NCBI RefSeq assembly: GCF_001423615.1
Contig: NZ_LMOU01000001.1
Location: forward strand, 2,489,347 to 2,553,346
Reading direction: 5' to 3'
Source of the DNA: Microbacterium sp. Leaf159
GTDB lineage: Bacteria; Actinomycetota; Actinomycetes; Actinomycetales; Microbacteriaceae
Length of the DNA stretch: 64,000 nucleotides
Part shown: piece after piece, positions 40,720 to 49,462 of the stretch
How positions within the stretch are numbered: the stretch's first letter is position 1
Layout of the letters: each line of letters opens with the position of its first letter
Translations under genes and position numbers: made by a program
Notes under the pieces: generated by a model
The model's database searches: none
What the model saw: only the letters and a program-made list of their open reading frames with translations
What the model was told of the DNA's origin: nothing

Positions 40720-40772
40720 CGCGGGCTGCCGTGCAGCCCGCGCGTCAATGCGTTACGGCTGCTCGTGCAGCC
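40720..40772 (-). promoter_or_regulatory. trpS transcription attenuator
   Basis: Four complementary segments on the minus strand: 1 = GGCTGC (40772-40767, overlapping the Trp codons), 2 = GCAGCC (40762-40757), 3 = GCGGGCTGC (40741-40733), 4 = GCAGCCCGC (40729-40721). Pairings 1:2, 2:3 and 3:4 are all possible; 3:4 is the strong one (10 bp, 3-nt loop). Ribosome stalling on the Trp codons would free segment 2 to pair with 3. No U tract follows 3:4. Confidence 0.75.
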
Positions 40773-40797
40773 ACCACGACGAAACGGTGAAACGCAT
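40753..40797 (-). CDS. trp leader peptide (tandem Trp codons)
   Basis: 14-aa open frame MRFTVSSWWLHEQP upstream of trpS, with two adjacent TGG codons at 40771-40776 and a TAA stop. It is preceded by a TATCCT -10 box 6 nt before the ATG, so it is probably the leaderless 5' end of the trpS mRNA. The Trp pair overlaps attenuator segment 1, the classic arrangement for sensing charged tRNA-Trp. Confidence 0.8.
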   Translation of the reverse strand: MRFTVSSWWLHEQP

Positions 40798-40803
40798 AGG
40801 TCG

Positions 40804-40809
40804 AGGATA
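40804..40809 (-). promoter_or_regulatory. -10 box (TATCCT) of the trpS leader transcript
   Basis: TATCCT on the minus strand, 6 nt from the leader-peptide ATG. Divergent from the TACCAT box at 40855-40860. Confidence 0.55.
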
Positions 40810-40854
40810 GTGACGCGCGGCGCTCGATGCGACCGGCAGTGCGATTCCGCTGGT

Positions 40855-40860
40855 TACCAT
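40855..40860 (+). promoter_or_regulatory. -10 box (TACCAT), leaderless start
   Basis: TACCAT, 6 nt, ATG at 40867; no ribosome site. Confidence 0.5.
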
Positions 40861-40866
40861 GGGCCG

Positions 40867-41331
40867 ATGTGGTGGACGGATGAGGAGTGGGCCGAGCTCG
40901 TGGACCCGGAGCTCTGCGGCATGTGTGCCGACGCACATCTGCCGGAGAACGAGCACAGCATCCTGGTGGCCTCGACCGAGATGACTCACATCCGACTGGT
41001 GCGCAACCAGGCGCATCCCGGCTACACGGTGGTCATCCTCCGCGAGCATGTCACTGACCTCGGTCTGCTGGACGCCGGTCAGCTCAGCGAGTTCTGGCGC
41101 GATGTCCAGCGCGCAGGCCGTGCCGTCGCCACAGCATTCGACCCACGGAAGATCAACTACCTGGTGATGGGTCATCGGGCCCCGCATCTTCACTGCCATG
41201 TGTTCCCGCAGCATCTGGGGGATGACCCGTTGCAGAACGTGGACATCGCGGATGGCCCTGTGTATCTCGATGACGCGGAGCTGGATGCGTCAGCGTCCGC
41301 GTTGCGGAAAGCGTGGCAGACGAGCGCCTGA
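40867..41331 (+). CDS. HIT family protein
   Basis: Histidine-triad nucleotide hydrolase or transferase, 154 aa. It has the family motif HLHCHVFPQH (H-x-H-x-H) near residue 109 after YLVMGHRAPH. The N-terminus carries CGMCADAHLPENEHSILVASTEMTHIRLVRNQAHPGYTVVILREHVTDL, with a CxxC typical of zinc-containing Hint-like proteins. The substrate is not assignable. It is transcribed divergently from trpS and converges on the peptide transporter operon (6 bp between stops). Confidence 0.9.
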   Translation: MWWTDEEWAELVDPELCGMCADAHLPENEHSILVASTEMTHIRLVRNQAHPGYTVVILREHVTDLGLLDAGQLSEFWRDVQRAGRAVATAFDPRKINYLVMGHRAPHLHCHVFPQHLGDDPLQNVDIADGPVYLDDAELDASASALRKAWQTSA

Positions 41332-41337
41332 TCCGAC

Positions 41338-42093
41338 TCAGCGGGGCAGGCGCGGAACCGCGTCAACGAGAGCCTTCGTGTACGGTTCCTGCGGCGCATG
41401 CAGTACGGCGGACGTCGCCCCCTGCTCGACGACTCGACCGTTCTGCAGCACGACCGTGCGGTCGCACGCCGACGCGATCGCGGTGAGATCGTGCGACACC
41501 ATCACGAGCGACAGGCCGTTCTCTCGACGCAGGCGGTCGAGCAGCTCGAGCACCTGCACGCGCGTCGTCACGTCGAGGGCGCTCACCGGCTCATCGGCGA
41601 GCAGCACGCGTGGGCGCGAGACCACGGCTCGGGCGATCGCGATGCGCTGACGCTGGCCGCCCGAGAACTCGTGCGGGTATCGGCGGGCGGTGTCGGCGGG
41701 AAGCCCGACCGACTCGAGGGCCTCGGCGATGCGGCGCTGCGCGTCTGCACCCGAGGCGAGGCCGAGTGAACGCAGGGGCTCGCCGATGATGCGGTCGATG
41801 CGCTGACGGGGGTCGAGCGACGAGTACGGATCCTGGAACACCGGCTGCACGCTCGCACGGAAGCGGCGCATCTGCGCACGGTCGCGCAGATTCAGGGGAG
41901 CGCCGTCGAACAGCACCTGCCCCTCGCGCGGCGCTGAGAGACCGAGCAGAAGCCGGAGGATGGTCGACTTGCCCGCGCCGGATTCGCCGACGAGGCCAAG
42001 CGAGTCGCCCTCGTCGAGATTCAGCGAGATGTCGTCGAGCACCCGCCGGGATCCATAGGAGAAACCGGCACTGCGCAGTTCGAGAAGACTCAT
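41338..42093 (-). CDS. Peptide-type ABC transporter ATP-binding protein (DppF/OppF-like)
   Basis: 251 aa nucleotide-binding subunit. Walker A GESGAGKSTILRLLLGL, Q-loop VFQDPYSSLDPRQR, signature FSGGQRQRIAIARAV, Walker B VLLADEPVSALD and the H-loop VSHDL are complete. It is the last gene of a six-gene minus-strand operon. Its ATG overlaps the preceding ATPase gene by 4 nt. Shorter than OppF (no C-terminal oligopeptide extension beyond QEPYTKALVDAVPRLPR). Confidence 0.93.
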   Translation of the reverse strand: MSLLELRSAGFSYGSRRVLDDISLNLDEGDSLGLVGESGAGKSTILRLLLGLSAPREGQVLFDGAPLNLRDRAQMRRFRASVQPVFQDPYSSLDPRQRIDRIIGEPLRSLGLASGADAQRRIAEALESVGLPADTARRYPHEFSGGQRQRIAIARAVVSRPRVLLADEPVSALDVTTRVQVLELLDRLRRENGLSLVMVSHDLTAIASACDRTVVLQNGRVVEQGATSAVLHAPQEPYTKALVDAVPRLPR

Positions 42094-42887
42094 GCGCCGG
42101 CCTCCTTCGCATCGAGGAACGCGTCGAGCGCGCGAGCGCTGTCGACCAGCATCCGCGTGTACGGCTCCGCCGGGCTCTGCAGCACCTGACCGACCGCACC
42201 CTCCTCCACGACGAGCCCGTCACGCAGCACGACGATGCGATCGACCATGCGCGACACGACGGCGAGGTCGTGGCTGATGAACAGCAGCGCCATGCCGCGC
42301 TCGGCGACGAGGCGCTCGAGCAGAGAGAGCACGGCATCCTGCACCGTGACATCGAGGGCCGTCGTCGGCTCATCCGCGATGAGCAGCTGCGGCTTGGCGG
42401 CGAGGGCGATCGCGATCGCCACGCGCTGGCGCTGGCCACCCGACAGCTCGTGCGGGTAGGCGCGGGCGAACCTCGGCTCCGACAGCGCCACCTCGTCGAG
42501 TGCAGCTGCGACGGCGGAACGCAGCTCGGCACCGCGCAGGCCGAGGTGCCGACGCAGCGGTTCGGCGATCTGGCGGCCGACCCGCATCAGCGGGTCGAGC
42601 GCGGTGAGCGGCTCCTGGAACACGACCTGGGCGACGGGGCCTCGGAGCGGGCGGAGGTCGGCATCGCGAGCACCGACGACCTGATGCCCGTCGAGCAGCA
42701 CCGAGCCCGAGGCCACGAGCGCATCAGGCAGTAGGCCGGTGACCGCGAGCGAGGTGAGGGACTTGCCCGAACCTGATTCGCCGATCAGTCCCAGGCGCTC
42801 ACCGGGCTCCAGCGAGAAGGAGACTTCGCGCACGAGGGCTCCTGCACCCGAGCGCACGGTGAGGCCGGCGACGTCGAGAATGCTCAT
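42090..42887 (-). CDS. Peptide-type ABC transporter ATP-binding protein (DppD/OppD-like)
   Basis: 265 aa nucleotide-binding subunit starting [14 protein letters not shown]. It contains Walker [21 protein letters not shown]-loop [15 protein letters not shown], signature [16 protein letters not shown] and Walker [17 protein letters not shown]. The start at 42887 overlaps the permease stop by 4 nt. Pairs with the next ATPase as a heterodimer. Confidence 0.93.
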   Translation of the reverse strand: MSILDVAGLTVRSGAGALVREVSFSLEPGERLGLIGESGSGKSLTSLAVTGLLPDALVASGSVLLDGHQVVGARDADLRPLRGPVAQVVFQEPLTALDPLMRVGRQIAEPLRRHLGLRGAELRSAVAAALDEVALSEPRFARAYPHELSGGQRQRVAIAIALAAKPQLLIADEPTTALDVTVQDAVLSLLERLVAERGMALLFISHDLAVVSRMVDRIVVLRDGLVVEEGAVGQVLQSPAEPYTRMLVDSARALDAFLDAKEAGA

Positions 42888-43744
42888 CGGCTCCTCCTGC
42901 GGGTCGGGTCGGCGAGGTCGCGCAGGCCGTCGGCGAGGAAGTTGACTCCGAGCACGAGGGCGATGATCGCGACGCCGGGGGCGATGGCGCCGACGGGGGC
43001 GGTGAGTACCGTGCCCTGGGCCTCTTGCAGCATCCGACCCCACGAGGCGTTGGGCGGCGGCGCGCCGAGCCCGAGGTATGACAGGCTCGCCTCGGCGAGC
43101 ACGGCGGCACCGAACTGCAGTGCGAGGCTGACGGCGAGGGTGGGCGCGATGTTGGGCAGCACGTGCTGGAAGACGATGCCGAGCACACTCGTGCCGCTCG
43201 TGCGCGCCGCGGTGATGTACTGCTCCTGGAGCACGCGACGGGCCAGGATGCGGGTGAGGCGAGCGACGACCGCCGACATCGCGAGACCGATCGCGAACAC
43301 CGCCGACCACAGGGACGCCCCCTGGATCGCGACGACCAGCATGGCGAGCAGCAGCACCGGGAAGGCGATCACGACGTCGAGACCGGCCGAGAGGGTGTCG
43401 TCGACCCAGGGGCGCGAGAACGCGGCGATCAAGCCGATGATCGTGCCGAGGATCGCCGCGATCGCGACCGAGCAGATGCCGACGATCAGGGCGATCCGTG
43501 CACCCCACATGAGCTGCGAGAGCAGATCGCGGCCGAGTCGATCGGTGCCGAGCAGGTGCAGGCCGCTCGGTCCTTCGAGACGGCTTCCGCTGGTGTCGGC
43601 GAGCGGATAGGGCAACCAGAACAGCGATACCAGGGCGATGAGCACGATGATGCCGGTGAGGACGAGCCCGATGAGCAGGGTCGCCTTCGGCCGCCTCCGC
43701 ACAGGGACGGAGTCGGTGATCAGCTGCTCGGCGACGCGGCTCAT
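42884..43744 (-). CDS. Peptide-type ABC transporter permease (DppC-like)
   Basis: 286 aa, about six membrane segments. An N-terminal cytosolic stretch (VAEQLITDSVPVRRRPKATL) precedes the first segment. The HLLGTDRLGRDLLSQLMWGARIAL block and the EAA-loop (TAARTSGTSVLGIVFQHVLPNIAPTL) mark the DppC type. Overlaps both neighbouring genes by 4 nt. Confidence 0.93.
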   Translation of the reverse strand: MSRVAEQLITDSVPVRRRPKATLLIGLVLTGIIVLIALVSLFWLPYPLADTSGSRLEGPSGLHLLGTDRLGRDLLSQLMWGARIALIVGICSVAIAAILGTIIGLIAAFSRPWVDDTLSAGLDVVIAFPVLLLAMLVVAIQGASLWSAVFAIGLAMSAVVARLTRILARRVLQEQYITAARTSGTSVLGIVFQHVLPNIAPTLAVSLALQFGAAVLAEASLSYLGLGAPPPNASWGRMLQEAQGTVLTAPVGAIAPGVAIIALVLGVNFLADGLRDLADPTRRRSR

Positions 43745-44703
43745 CGGTTGCCCGAGACGCTCGTGCGCAGGCGCGGATCGATCAGGCGCTGCACGATGTC
43801 GGCGGCGAACCCGACGAGCAGCACGAACAGCGTGCTGACGACGAGGACACCCTGGATCACCTGGAAGTCGTGCTGCTCGATGGCCGACAGCAGCAGGCTG
43901 CCGAGGCCGGGAAGAGTGAAGACGCTCTCGACGACGACCGCGCCGAGGAGGGTGGTGGACAGCTCGATGCCGAGGATCGCGACGACGGGCACCGAGCCGT
44001 TGCGCACGCCGTGACGCAGCAGCGCCTCGGACATTCCAGACCCGCCCGCTCGCGCTGTGCGCAGGTAGTCGCTGCCGATCACGTCGAGAGTGGCCGAGCG
44101 CACGTAGCGGCTGAGGGAGGCGCTCATGACGATCACGATCGTGATGATGGGCAGCGCGAGCGAGCGCAGCGCATCCGCCGGATCCTCCCAGTCGTCACGC
44201 GGGAACCCGCCGGAGGGCAGCAGGCCGAGCCCGAGTGCGAAGACCCAGACCAGCACGACGCCGACCCAGAAGACGGGAACCGCGACGCCCAGCTGGGCGA
44301 AGCCCGAGAGGGCGATGCCGTACCAGCGGTCGGACTTCACGGCGGCGGTGATGCCGATCGCGAGCGAGACCAGCAGGGCGACGGAGAAGGCGATGAGCGT
44401 GAGCGGGAGGGTCACGGCGAGGCGATCGGCGATGTCGGGTCCGACCGGACGCGAGCTCAGGAACGACTCACCGAGGTCGAATCGCAGCAGCTGACCGGCC
44501 CAGGTCGAGAACTGCTGGAGGAGTGGCTGATCGGAGCCGACCTGTGCACGGGCGGCGGCGATCTGCTCGGGGGTGGCGTTCACCGAGAGCAGGGCGTTCG
44601 CCGGGTCGCCGGGGAGCAGGCGCAGCAGCACGAAGATCGCGATCATCGCGACGACGAGCGACACCACGAGGAAGACGAAACGGCGGATCAGGTAAGCGAG
44701 CAT
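43741..44703 (-). CDS. Peptide-type ABC transporter permease (DppB-like)
   Basis: 320 aa, six membrane segments. It begins MLAYLIRRFVFLVVSLVVAMIAIFVLLRLLPGDPA, the usual DppB entry. The EAA loop SDYLRTARAGGSGMSEALLRHGVRNGSVPV contacts the ATPases. It follows the substrate-binding protein gene after a 52-bp gap containing a strong hairpin. Confidence 0.93.
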   Translation of the reverse strand: MLAYLIRRFVFLVVSLVVAMIAIFVLLRLLPGDPANALLSVNATPEQIAAARAQVGSDQPLLQQFSTWAGQLLRFDLGESFLSSRPVGPDIADRLAVTLPLTLIAFSVALLVSLAIGITAAVKSDRWYGIALSGFAQLGVAVPVFWVGVVLVWVFALGLGLLPSGGFPRDDWEDPADALRSLALPIITIVIVMSASLSRYVRSATLDVIGSDYLRTARAGGSGMSEALLRHGVRNGSVPVVAILGIELSTTLLGAVVVESVFTLPGLGSLLLSAIEQHDFQVIQGVLVVSTLFVLLVGFAADIVQRLIDPRLRTSVSGNR

Positions 44704-44719
44704 GGCTGTTCAGGATGGG

Positions 44720-44750
44720 GAGGGGGATGCCGACGCGCGGCATCCCCCTC
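44720..44750 (-). terminator. Hairpin between binding-protein and permease genes
   Basis: Perfect 12-bp stem GAGGGGGATGCC / GGCATCCCCCTC with a short loop (44732-44738), inside the operon. It could cause partial termination or 3' stabilisation, giving more binding protein than permease. Confidence 0.65.
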
Positions 44751-44755
44751 GCGCG

Positions 44756-46249
44756 TCAGGACTTGACGATGTCGTAGGCGAAGAACTGCGAGTTCAGGCC
44801 GTTGACCGGGTACCCGCTGAGGTCACTCGAGGCGACCACGATCTGCGGGTAGAGGTACAACCATACGCTCGCTGCATCCTCGGCGATCTTCTCGTTGACC
44901 TGCTTCAGCAGAGCGGTCTGCTCGTCGGTCGTGGCGGCCTGCTCGGCCTCGGCGACCCACTGCTGCACGTCGGCGTCGTTGTAGCCCCAGTAGAAGTCGG
45001 GGTTGCCGTACCAGACCACGTCGCGGTCGTTCACGTGCTCCTGCAGGGTGGCCTCGAAGTCCTGCTCCTTGAACACCTTCGTGTACCACTCGTCGGCGCT
45101 GATCGTGTTGATCTCGACCGTGATGCCGACCTCGGCGAGCTGCGACTGCAGGAACTCCGCCACGGCGGGGTGCGGGTCGTAGCTGGGGGTGTCGAGCGTG
45201 AACGTGAAGCCGTCGGCGTAGCCGGCCTGGGCGAGCAGATCCTTCGAGAGCTCGACGTCGTACGGGTTCACGGTCGTGAGGTCCTCGTACCAGGGGTCGG
45301 TCGGGGGCACCATCGAGCCGATGAGCGTGCCGTAGTCGCCCCAGATGGACTCGAGGAGCTTCTGGGTGTCGACGGCCGAGTAGATCGCCTTGCGCACGAG
45401 TGCGTTGTCGAAGGGGGCGACGCGGTCGTTGAACGCGAGCAGCTCCTTCGTGGTCGAGGTGCCCTCGCTCACGACGTAGTCGTCGGAGTCGAACTGCGTC
45501 AGCGAGTCGGGGCTCTGGACGCTGGTGATCACGTCGATCTCGCCGGTGACCAGCGCGTTGTTCTCGGCCGTGGCGTCGGTGAAGTACGTGTAGACGACCT
45601 CGGCGTTCGTGGCGGGCTCACCCCAGTAGTCGTCCCAGCGCTCGAGCGTCAGGGTCGAGCCCTTCTTCCACTCGTCGAGCGTGTAGGGGCCCGTGCCGTC
45701 TTCCTTGCCGGTGATGTCGCCGGCCTCGTCGTTGACGATCCAGACGTAGCTGAGGTTGTAGAGGAACGAGATCGACCGCTGCGACAGCGTGAAGACGACG
45801 GTCTGGTCGTCGGGCGTCGCGATGTCGGCGATGGTCTTGAAGCTCGACTTGCGGGCAGACACCGAGTCCTCGGCGGTGACGGCCTCGATGCTCGACTTGA
45901 CGTCGGCGGAGGTCAGCGGGTCACCCGAGTGGAACGTCACGTCGTCGCGCAGCGTGATCGTGTAGGTGAGGCCGTCGTCGGAGACCTGGGCGTCTTCGGC
46001 GAGAAGGGGCTCGACCTCGCCGCCATCGGTCAGGCGGTAGAGGCCCTCGTAGACGTTGCCGGTCAGCGCCTCGGTCACACCCTGGCCGCCACCCTGCGTG
46101 TTGCTCAGGTTGGTGGGCTCGTACAGCGACCCGATGAAGATGGTGGCGTCTTCGCTCGCGGCGTCGTCGGTGGCGCCCGACGCGCAGCCGGCCACGAGGG
46201 CGAGCGTGGCGACGGCGCCGAGCGCGCCGAGGATGCGGGTTCTTCTCAT
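44756..46249 (-). CDS. Peptide-type ABC transporter substrate-binding lipoprotein
   Basis: 497 aa family 5 solute-binding protein (DppA/OppA type). The lipoprotein signal is MRRTRILGALGAVATLALVAGCAS, with the lipobox LVAG-C. Mature part: EPLLAEDAQVSDDGLTYTITLRDDVTFHSGDPLTSADVKSSIEAV (family signature), then NDRVAPFDNALVRKAIYSAVD, and AQAGYADGFTFTLDTPSYD. The start is set by the signal peptide. It is the second gene of the operon, 28 bp after the DUF1684 gene. Confidence 0.94.
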   Translation of the reverse strand: MRRTRILGALGAVATLALVAGCASGATDDAASEDATIFIGSLYEPTNLSNTQGGGQGVTEALTGNVYEGLYRLTDGGEVEPLLAEDAQVSDDGLTYTITLRDDVTFHSGDPLTSADVKSSIEAVTAEDSVSARKSSFKTIADIATPDDQTVVFTLSQRSISFLYNLSYVWIVNDEAGDITGKEDGTGPYTLDEWKKGSTLTLERWDDYWGEPATNAEVVYTYFTDATAENNALVTGEIDVITSVQSPDSLTQFDSDDYVVSEGTSTTKELLAFNDRVAPFDNALVRKAIYSAVDTQKLLESIWGDYGTLIGSMVPPTDPWYEDLTTVNPYDVELSKDLLAQAGYADGFTFTLDTPSYDPHPAVAEFLQSQLAEVGITVEINTISADEWYTKVFKEQDFEATLQEHVNDRDVVWYGNPDFYWGYNDADVQQWVAEAEQAATTDEQTALLKQVNEKIAEDAASVWLYLYPQIVVASSDLSGYPVNGLNSQFFAYDIVKS

Positions 46250-46277
46250 GAGTACTCCAGGGTGAGAGTGTGCGGCG

Positions 46278-46973
46278 TCACGCCGCGTAGATGTCGAAGC
46301 CGTCGCGGAAGACGACGTTCTTCTCGCCTGCTCGGATAGGCAGGGGGAAGCGGTTGGATGCCGGAGGCAGCGGGCAGTTGTACTGGGCGCTGAATCCGCA
46401 CGGAGGCACGAAGGCCCGGTTGAAGTCGAGCACGACGGTGCCCTCGTCATCACGCAGCTGCACGAACAGGAAGCGTCCGGAGCCGTAGCTCTCGGAGCCG
46501 TTCGTCTCGTCGCCGAACACGAGCAGCAACGTGCCGCCGTCGTCGAATGCGGCGAGGTCGTACTCGCGGCCGTCGAGCTCGAAGCGGATGTCGCCGGGGA
46601 CGACGAGATCGCGCGTGCCTCCGTTGTCGCGGATGTGCTCGAACGACACCCGGCGGTCGCCGGACACCGGGGTGAAGTGACCCTCGAGAACCCACGCGGG
46701 GTCGTACTCGTATGTGTCGATGCGGTCGAAGGCGCGGATGGCGGGTGACTCGGCATCCCACACGCGCAGCCCGTGCTCGGCCTCGCCGGTCTCGATGTTC
46801 GTGCGCTGGATCGGCGTCACGGTCACCGTGTCGGGTGCCGCCTGCTGCTCGGCATCCAGATCGGGCAGGTCTCCCGTCCAGCGGGTCTCGATCAGCGCGA
46901 GGTTGCCCGTCGCGGACGTGACGGAGGCGCGGCGCTCGGCCTGCCAGTGGGTGTGATCTTCGCGTTCAGACAT
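46278..46973 (-). CDS. DUF1684 family protein
   Basis: 231 aa, cytosolic (no signal). It carries the family's C-terminal signature NRAFVPPCGFSAQYNCPLPPASNRFPLPIRAGEK. The middle part is beta-rich: GDIRFELDGREYDLAAFDDGGTLLLVFGDETNGSESYGSGRFLFV. Function is unknown. Placed as first gene of the peptide transporter operon, suggesting a link to handling the imported compound (inference). The start is chosen at ATG 46973 after GGAAGG; a GTG one codon earlier is possible. Confidence 0.85.
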   Translation of the reverse strand: MSEREDHTHWQAERRASVTSATGNLALIETRWTGDLPDLDAEQQAAPDTVTVTPIQRTNIETGEAEHGLRVWDAESPAIRAFDRIDTYEYDPAWVLEGHFTPVSGDRRVSFEHIRDNGGTRDLVVPGDIRFELDGREYDLAAFDDGGTLLLVFGDETNGSESYGSGRFLFVQLRDDEGTVVLDFNRAFVPPCGFSAQYNCPLPPASNRFPLPIRAGEKNVVFRDGFDIYAA

Positions 46974-47347
46974 CACCTTCCATTCTCTTGCATGCAGACG
47001 GAGGTGGGGCCGCGGCCGTCACTCGGAGTAATGCCCGGGAAGAGACGCGCGTCGCCATGCACGAATGCAGCCGCCTGGAGAGCCTTTCGGCCCGCATTTC
47101 GTGCATCGTTCCGCGGGATTCGACCGGTTCGGTCGACTCTCTCCGACGCAATGGAATGCAACGTATGCCGGTATACCATTACTCATATACGCGCAGAGTC
47201 GTCAGTCCCCAGCTGACCCGCGCGTGGACGGCTCAGCCGTCCTGCGGAGGGAGAGTCAGATCTTCTTCTGATCCCGAGGGGGGATGGGGTGGGAGCGCTG
47301 ATCCCCAGTCAGCACCCACCCCCACAACCTGCCCTCGGGGGTTCCGC
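46974..47347. other. 374-bp intergenic region with a GGTATACC palindrome
   Basis: Upstream of the peptide transporter operon. It contains the palindrome GGTATACC (47170-47177) in a locally AT-richer stretch, next to GTATGCC (47163-47169), reminiscent of GntR-type operators. The right end is a large terminator hairpin. No gene is supported. Confidence 0.4.
47273..47339 (-). terminator. Large hairpin after the DUF3137-like gene
   Basis: Outer arms CCCGAGGG / CCCTCGGG (47273-47280 with 47332-47339) and inner arms GGGGTGGG / CCCACCCC (47286-47293 with 47315-47322), 8 bp after the stop. Confidence 0.65.
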
Positions 47348-48481
47348 TCAGAAGGATCTGGACCAGAACCAGAACGCCGCGAAGCCGATCACGATCACGA
47401 ACGGCAGCCACGGGAAGCTCCGCTTGAGGCGTCGTCCCTCGTGCGCGACCCCGGGTGGTGGCGAGAGCAGGCCCACCGGCGGTGCGAACGGGAGCCGCTC
47501 GGCCGCGGGCTGCGCTGCGGCGGCAGGAGCGACGGATGCCGGCCCGCTGGGGTTCTCGAGCAGCAGCCGCTCGTCACGCCAGCGCGCCCACTGATCGAAC
47601 TTGGTGATCAGGGCGCCGACGGCTCCGAACAGCCACGCCCAGGTCGCCGGGTCGAGAGTCGACACCTTGCGCTGCGTGTACAGGAAGACCCAGTCGTCGA
47701 CGATCTCGACGTCGAGCTCTGCGGCGTTGTCGATGAACCGCGCCATGATGTCGGGCGTGAACAGATAGAGGGCGTCGCGTTCGTATCCCTCGGGGCAGTA
47801 CAGCGTGAAGTACTGGTCGAAGTCCCCCTCGAGCGACAGGCGCTGCTCCCGCTGGAACGAGGCGGGCAGGTTCGACCCGAAGCCGTTGTTGCCCTTCGCG
47901 TCGAGCACGATGTTCGGCAGCGGCACGTCGAGCTTCACGGCGACGTAGCCCCAGCGGTAGGTCGTCGAGTTCTTCCCCGACCGCACCGTGTACTGGTAGT
48001 TGCCGAACTCGACGAAACGGGGCTTCGTGCCCCGAACCAGGTCGGTCGACATGCGCGAGTTCCCCAGGCTGAAGATCATGCCGGGCAGCGCCGGGGAGGC
48101 GATCTTGCCCTCGTACGACATTCCGTTCGCCTGGGCGAAGCGGTTGAGGCGGTAGCGGGTGACGCGCGCACGGCGCCAGCCGATCACGGCACCGATGACG
48201 AGGATCACGCCTACACCGCCGAAGAGGAGCACGCCGACGCCGGCGAAGCCCGATCCGCCGGGGCTCGTGGCCATGCTCCCGATCGTCGCCACGAGGATCG
48301 GGACTCCGATCAGGGCCATGATGCCGACGATCACGATGGCGATGATCGTGGATGCCGTCATGCCGGTGGCGCCACGCGCGCGCAGCTCGGCGTTGAACGC
48401 GCTGACCGCCTTCGGGTCGACCGGATCCGTGAGCGGCGCGGCGTCGAACGACGGTCCAGAGCTCGGCTGCGGGGCGCTCAT
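47348..48481 (-). CDS. Membrane protein, DUF3137-like
   Basis: 377 aa. After an N-terminal cytosolic stretch come two membrane segments (STIIAIVIVGIMALIGVPILVATIG about 43-67, and GVGVLLFGGVGVILVIGAVIGW). A soluble region contains a GNYQYTVRSGKNSTTYRWGYVAVKLDVPLPNIVLDA core and YFTLYCPEGYERDALYLFTPDIMARFID, resembling DUF3137. A last segment ends at the C-terminus (SFPWLPFVIVIGFAAFWFW). Function unknown. The ATG at 48481 overlaps the upstream stop by 4 nt. Confidence 0.78.
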   Translation of the reverse strand: MSAPQPSSGPSFDAAPLTDPVDPKAVSAFNAELRARGATGMTASTIIAIVIVGIMALIGVPILVATIGSMATSPGGSGFAGVGVLLFGGVGVILVIGAVIGWRRARVTRYRLNRFAQANGMSYEGKIASPALPGMIFSLGNSRMSTDLVRGTKPRFVEFGNYQYTVRSGKNSTTYRWGYVAVKLDVPLPNIVLDAKGNNGFGSNLPASFQREQRLSLEGDFDQYFTLYCPEGYERDALYLFTPDIMARFIDNAAELDVEIVDDWVFLYTQRKVSTLDPATWAWLFGAVGALITKFDQWARWRDERLLLENPSGPASVAPAAAAQPAAERLPFAPPVGLLSPPPGVAHEGRRLKRSFPWLPFVIVIGFAAFWFWSRSF

Positions 48482-49449
48482 CGGTTCACCTCGTCTGCGT
48501 CCCAGGTCAGGTCGGCGTTCTCGGGGATCGGAAAAGCCTCGAGGCGCTCGTCGGCGCAGATCGCGGCGACGAGCTCGGCGGAGCCCGCGACGATGGTCGA
48601 GTCGTAGTCGATCTCGCTCACGAGAGTCCACGCGTGGTCGTCCGGCCACAGGATCGTCGGGCTCTGCGCCGACGGTGGGAAGCCGTGGTCCTCGCCCGGA
48701 CGGTCGCGCCAAGGTGCGTCGAGCACCCAGTCCGCGCGGGCGAAGTCGCTGACGGCCCCGCGGAACAGCACGTGGTCGCGCCCGGGGAGGCGGAACCGCG
48801 GCCCCTCCGAGATCTCGCGCGACAGGATGCCCTCCTGCCAGGTCGGCTTGCGGAAGGCGTTGTTCAGAGGATTGCGGATGCTGCGGTCGAGCATCGCCTG
48901 ATGGTTCGGGTCATCGCTGAACGTGAGGAAGTCACGCGAGGGGCCGTGGCCGAGGAATCCGACCAGACCACCTCGACCCTCCCAGAGCGCCGCGAAGCCG
49001 GCATCCGGGGTCGTGGTGTGGGCGGCGAGGTGCGCCGCGATGATCGCAAGCGTCTCGGGCGCGATCTCTCCCTCGACCGGACCGGTGAACTCGCGACCGT
49101 CGGGGGAGAGCCTGAGGTTCCAGTCACCGTCGGGCGGAGTGCGCACGATGCGCTGCCACTGGGCCAGGGGGTGCAGCGTGGTTCCGAAGGCGGATGCCGT
49201 CTCGGCCCACGTCGCGGGCTCGTCGACGTACTGGTCGCGCAGGCGAAGATGCTCGGCCTCGGACATCCTCTCGTATTCCTCGAAAGTGGGCACCGGGCGG
49301 TCGGGGAGCGAACGGACGATCGCAGGATGCATGATGCGGGCGTAGGCCGGGAAGCCGTGCGGCACGACCGCGTGCATCGTCCCGTTCCAGGGATCGTCGA
49401 GCCGCTCGCGCAGCCAGTCGCCGGCCGAGGTGTCAGACATCCAATGCAT
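48478..49449 (-). CDS. Uncharacterised cytosolic protein
   Basis: 323 aa, no signal peptide or membrane segment; tryptophan- and proline-rich. Starts MHWMSDTSAGDWLRERLDDPWNGTMHAVVPHGFPAYARIMHP. Other distinctive stretches are DGDWNLRLSPDGREFTGPVEGEIAPETLAIIAAHLAAHT and GFAALWEGRGGLVGFLG. I do not recognise a family. The ATG at 49449 is 7 nt after a TACCGT -10 box, a leaderless arrangement. A longer frame upstream crosses the divergent gene and is not credible. It overlaps the DUF3137-like gene by 4 nt and is probably co-transcribed with it. Confidence 0.82.
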   Translation of the reverse strand: MHWMSDTSAGDWLRERLDDPWNGTMHAVVPHGFPAYARIMHPAIVRSLPDRPVPTFEEYERMSEAEHLRLRDQYVDEPATWAETASAFGTTLHPLAQWQRIVRTPPDGDWNLRLSPDGREFTGPVEGEIAPETLAIIAAHLAAHTTTPDAGFAALWEGRGGLVGFLGHGPSRDFLTFSDDPNHQAMLDRSIRNPLNNAFRKPTWQEGILSREISEGPRFRLPGRDHVLFRGAVSDFARADWVLDAPWRDRPGEDHGFPPSAQSPTILWPDDHAWTLVSEIDYDSTIVAGSAELVAAICADERLEAFPIPENADLTWDADEVNR

Positions 49450-49456
49450 GCGACCC

Positions 49457-49462
49457 ACGGTA
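49457..49462 (-). promoter_or_regulatory. -10 box (TACCGT), leaderless start
   Basis: TACCGT on the minus strand, 7 nt, ATG at 49449; no ribosome site. Confidence 0.5.

Noticed and set aside
46974..47347. tRNA gene in the structured intergenic region
   Set aside because: Hairpins are present but no cloverleaf with T-arm GTTCRANNC and a matching acceptor stem could be built.
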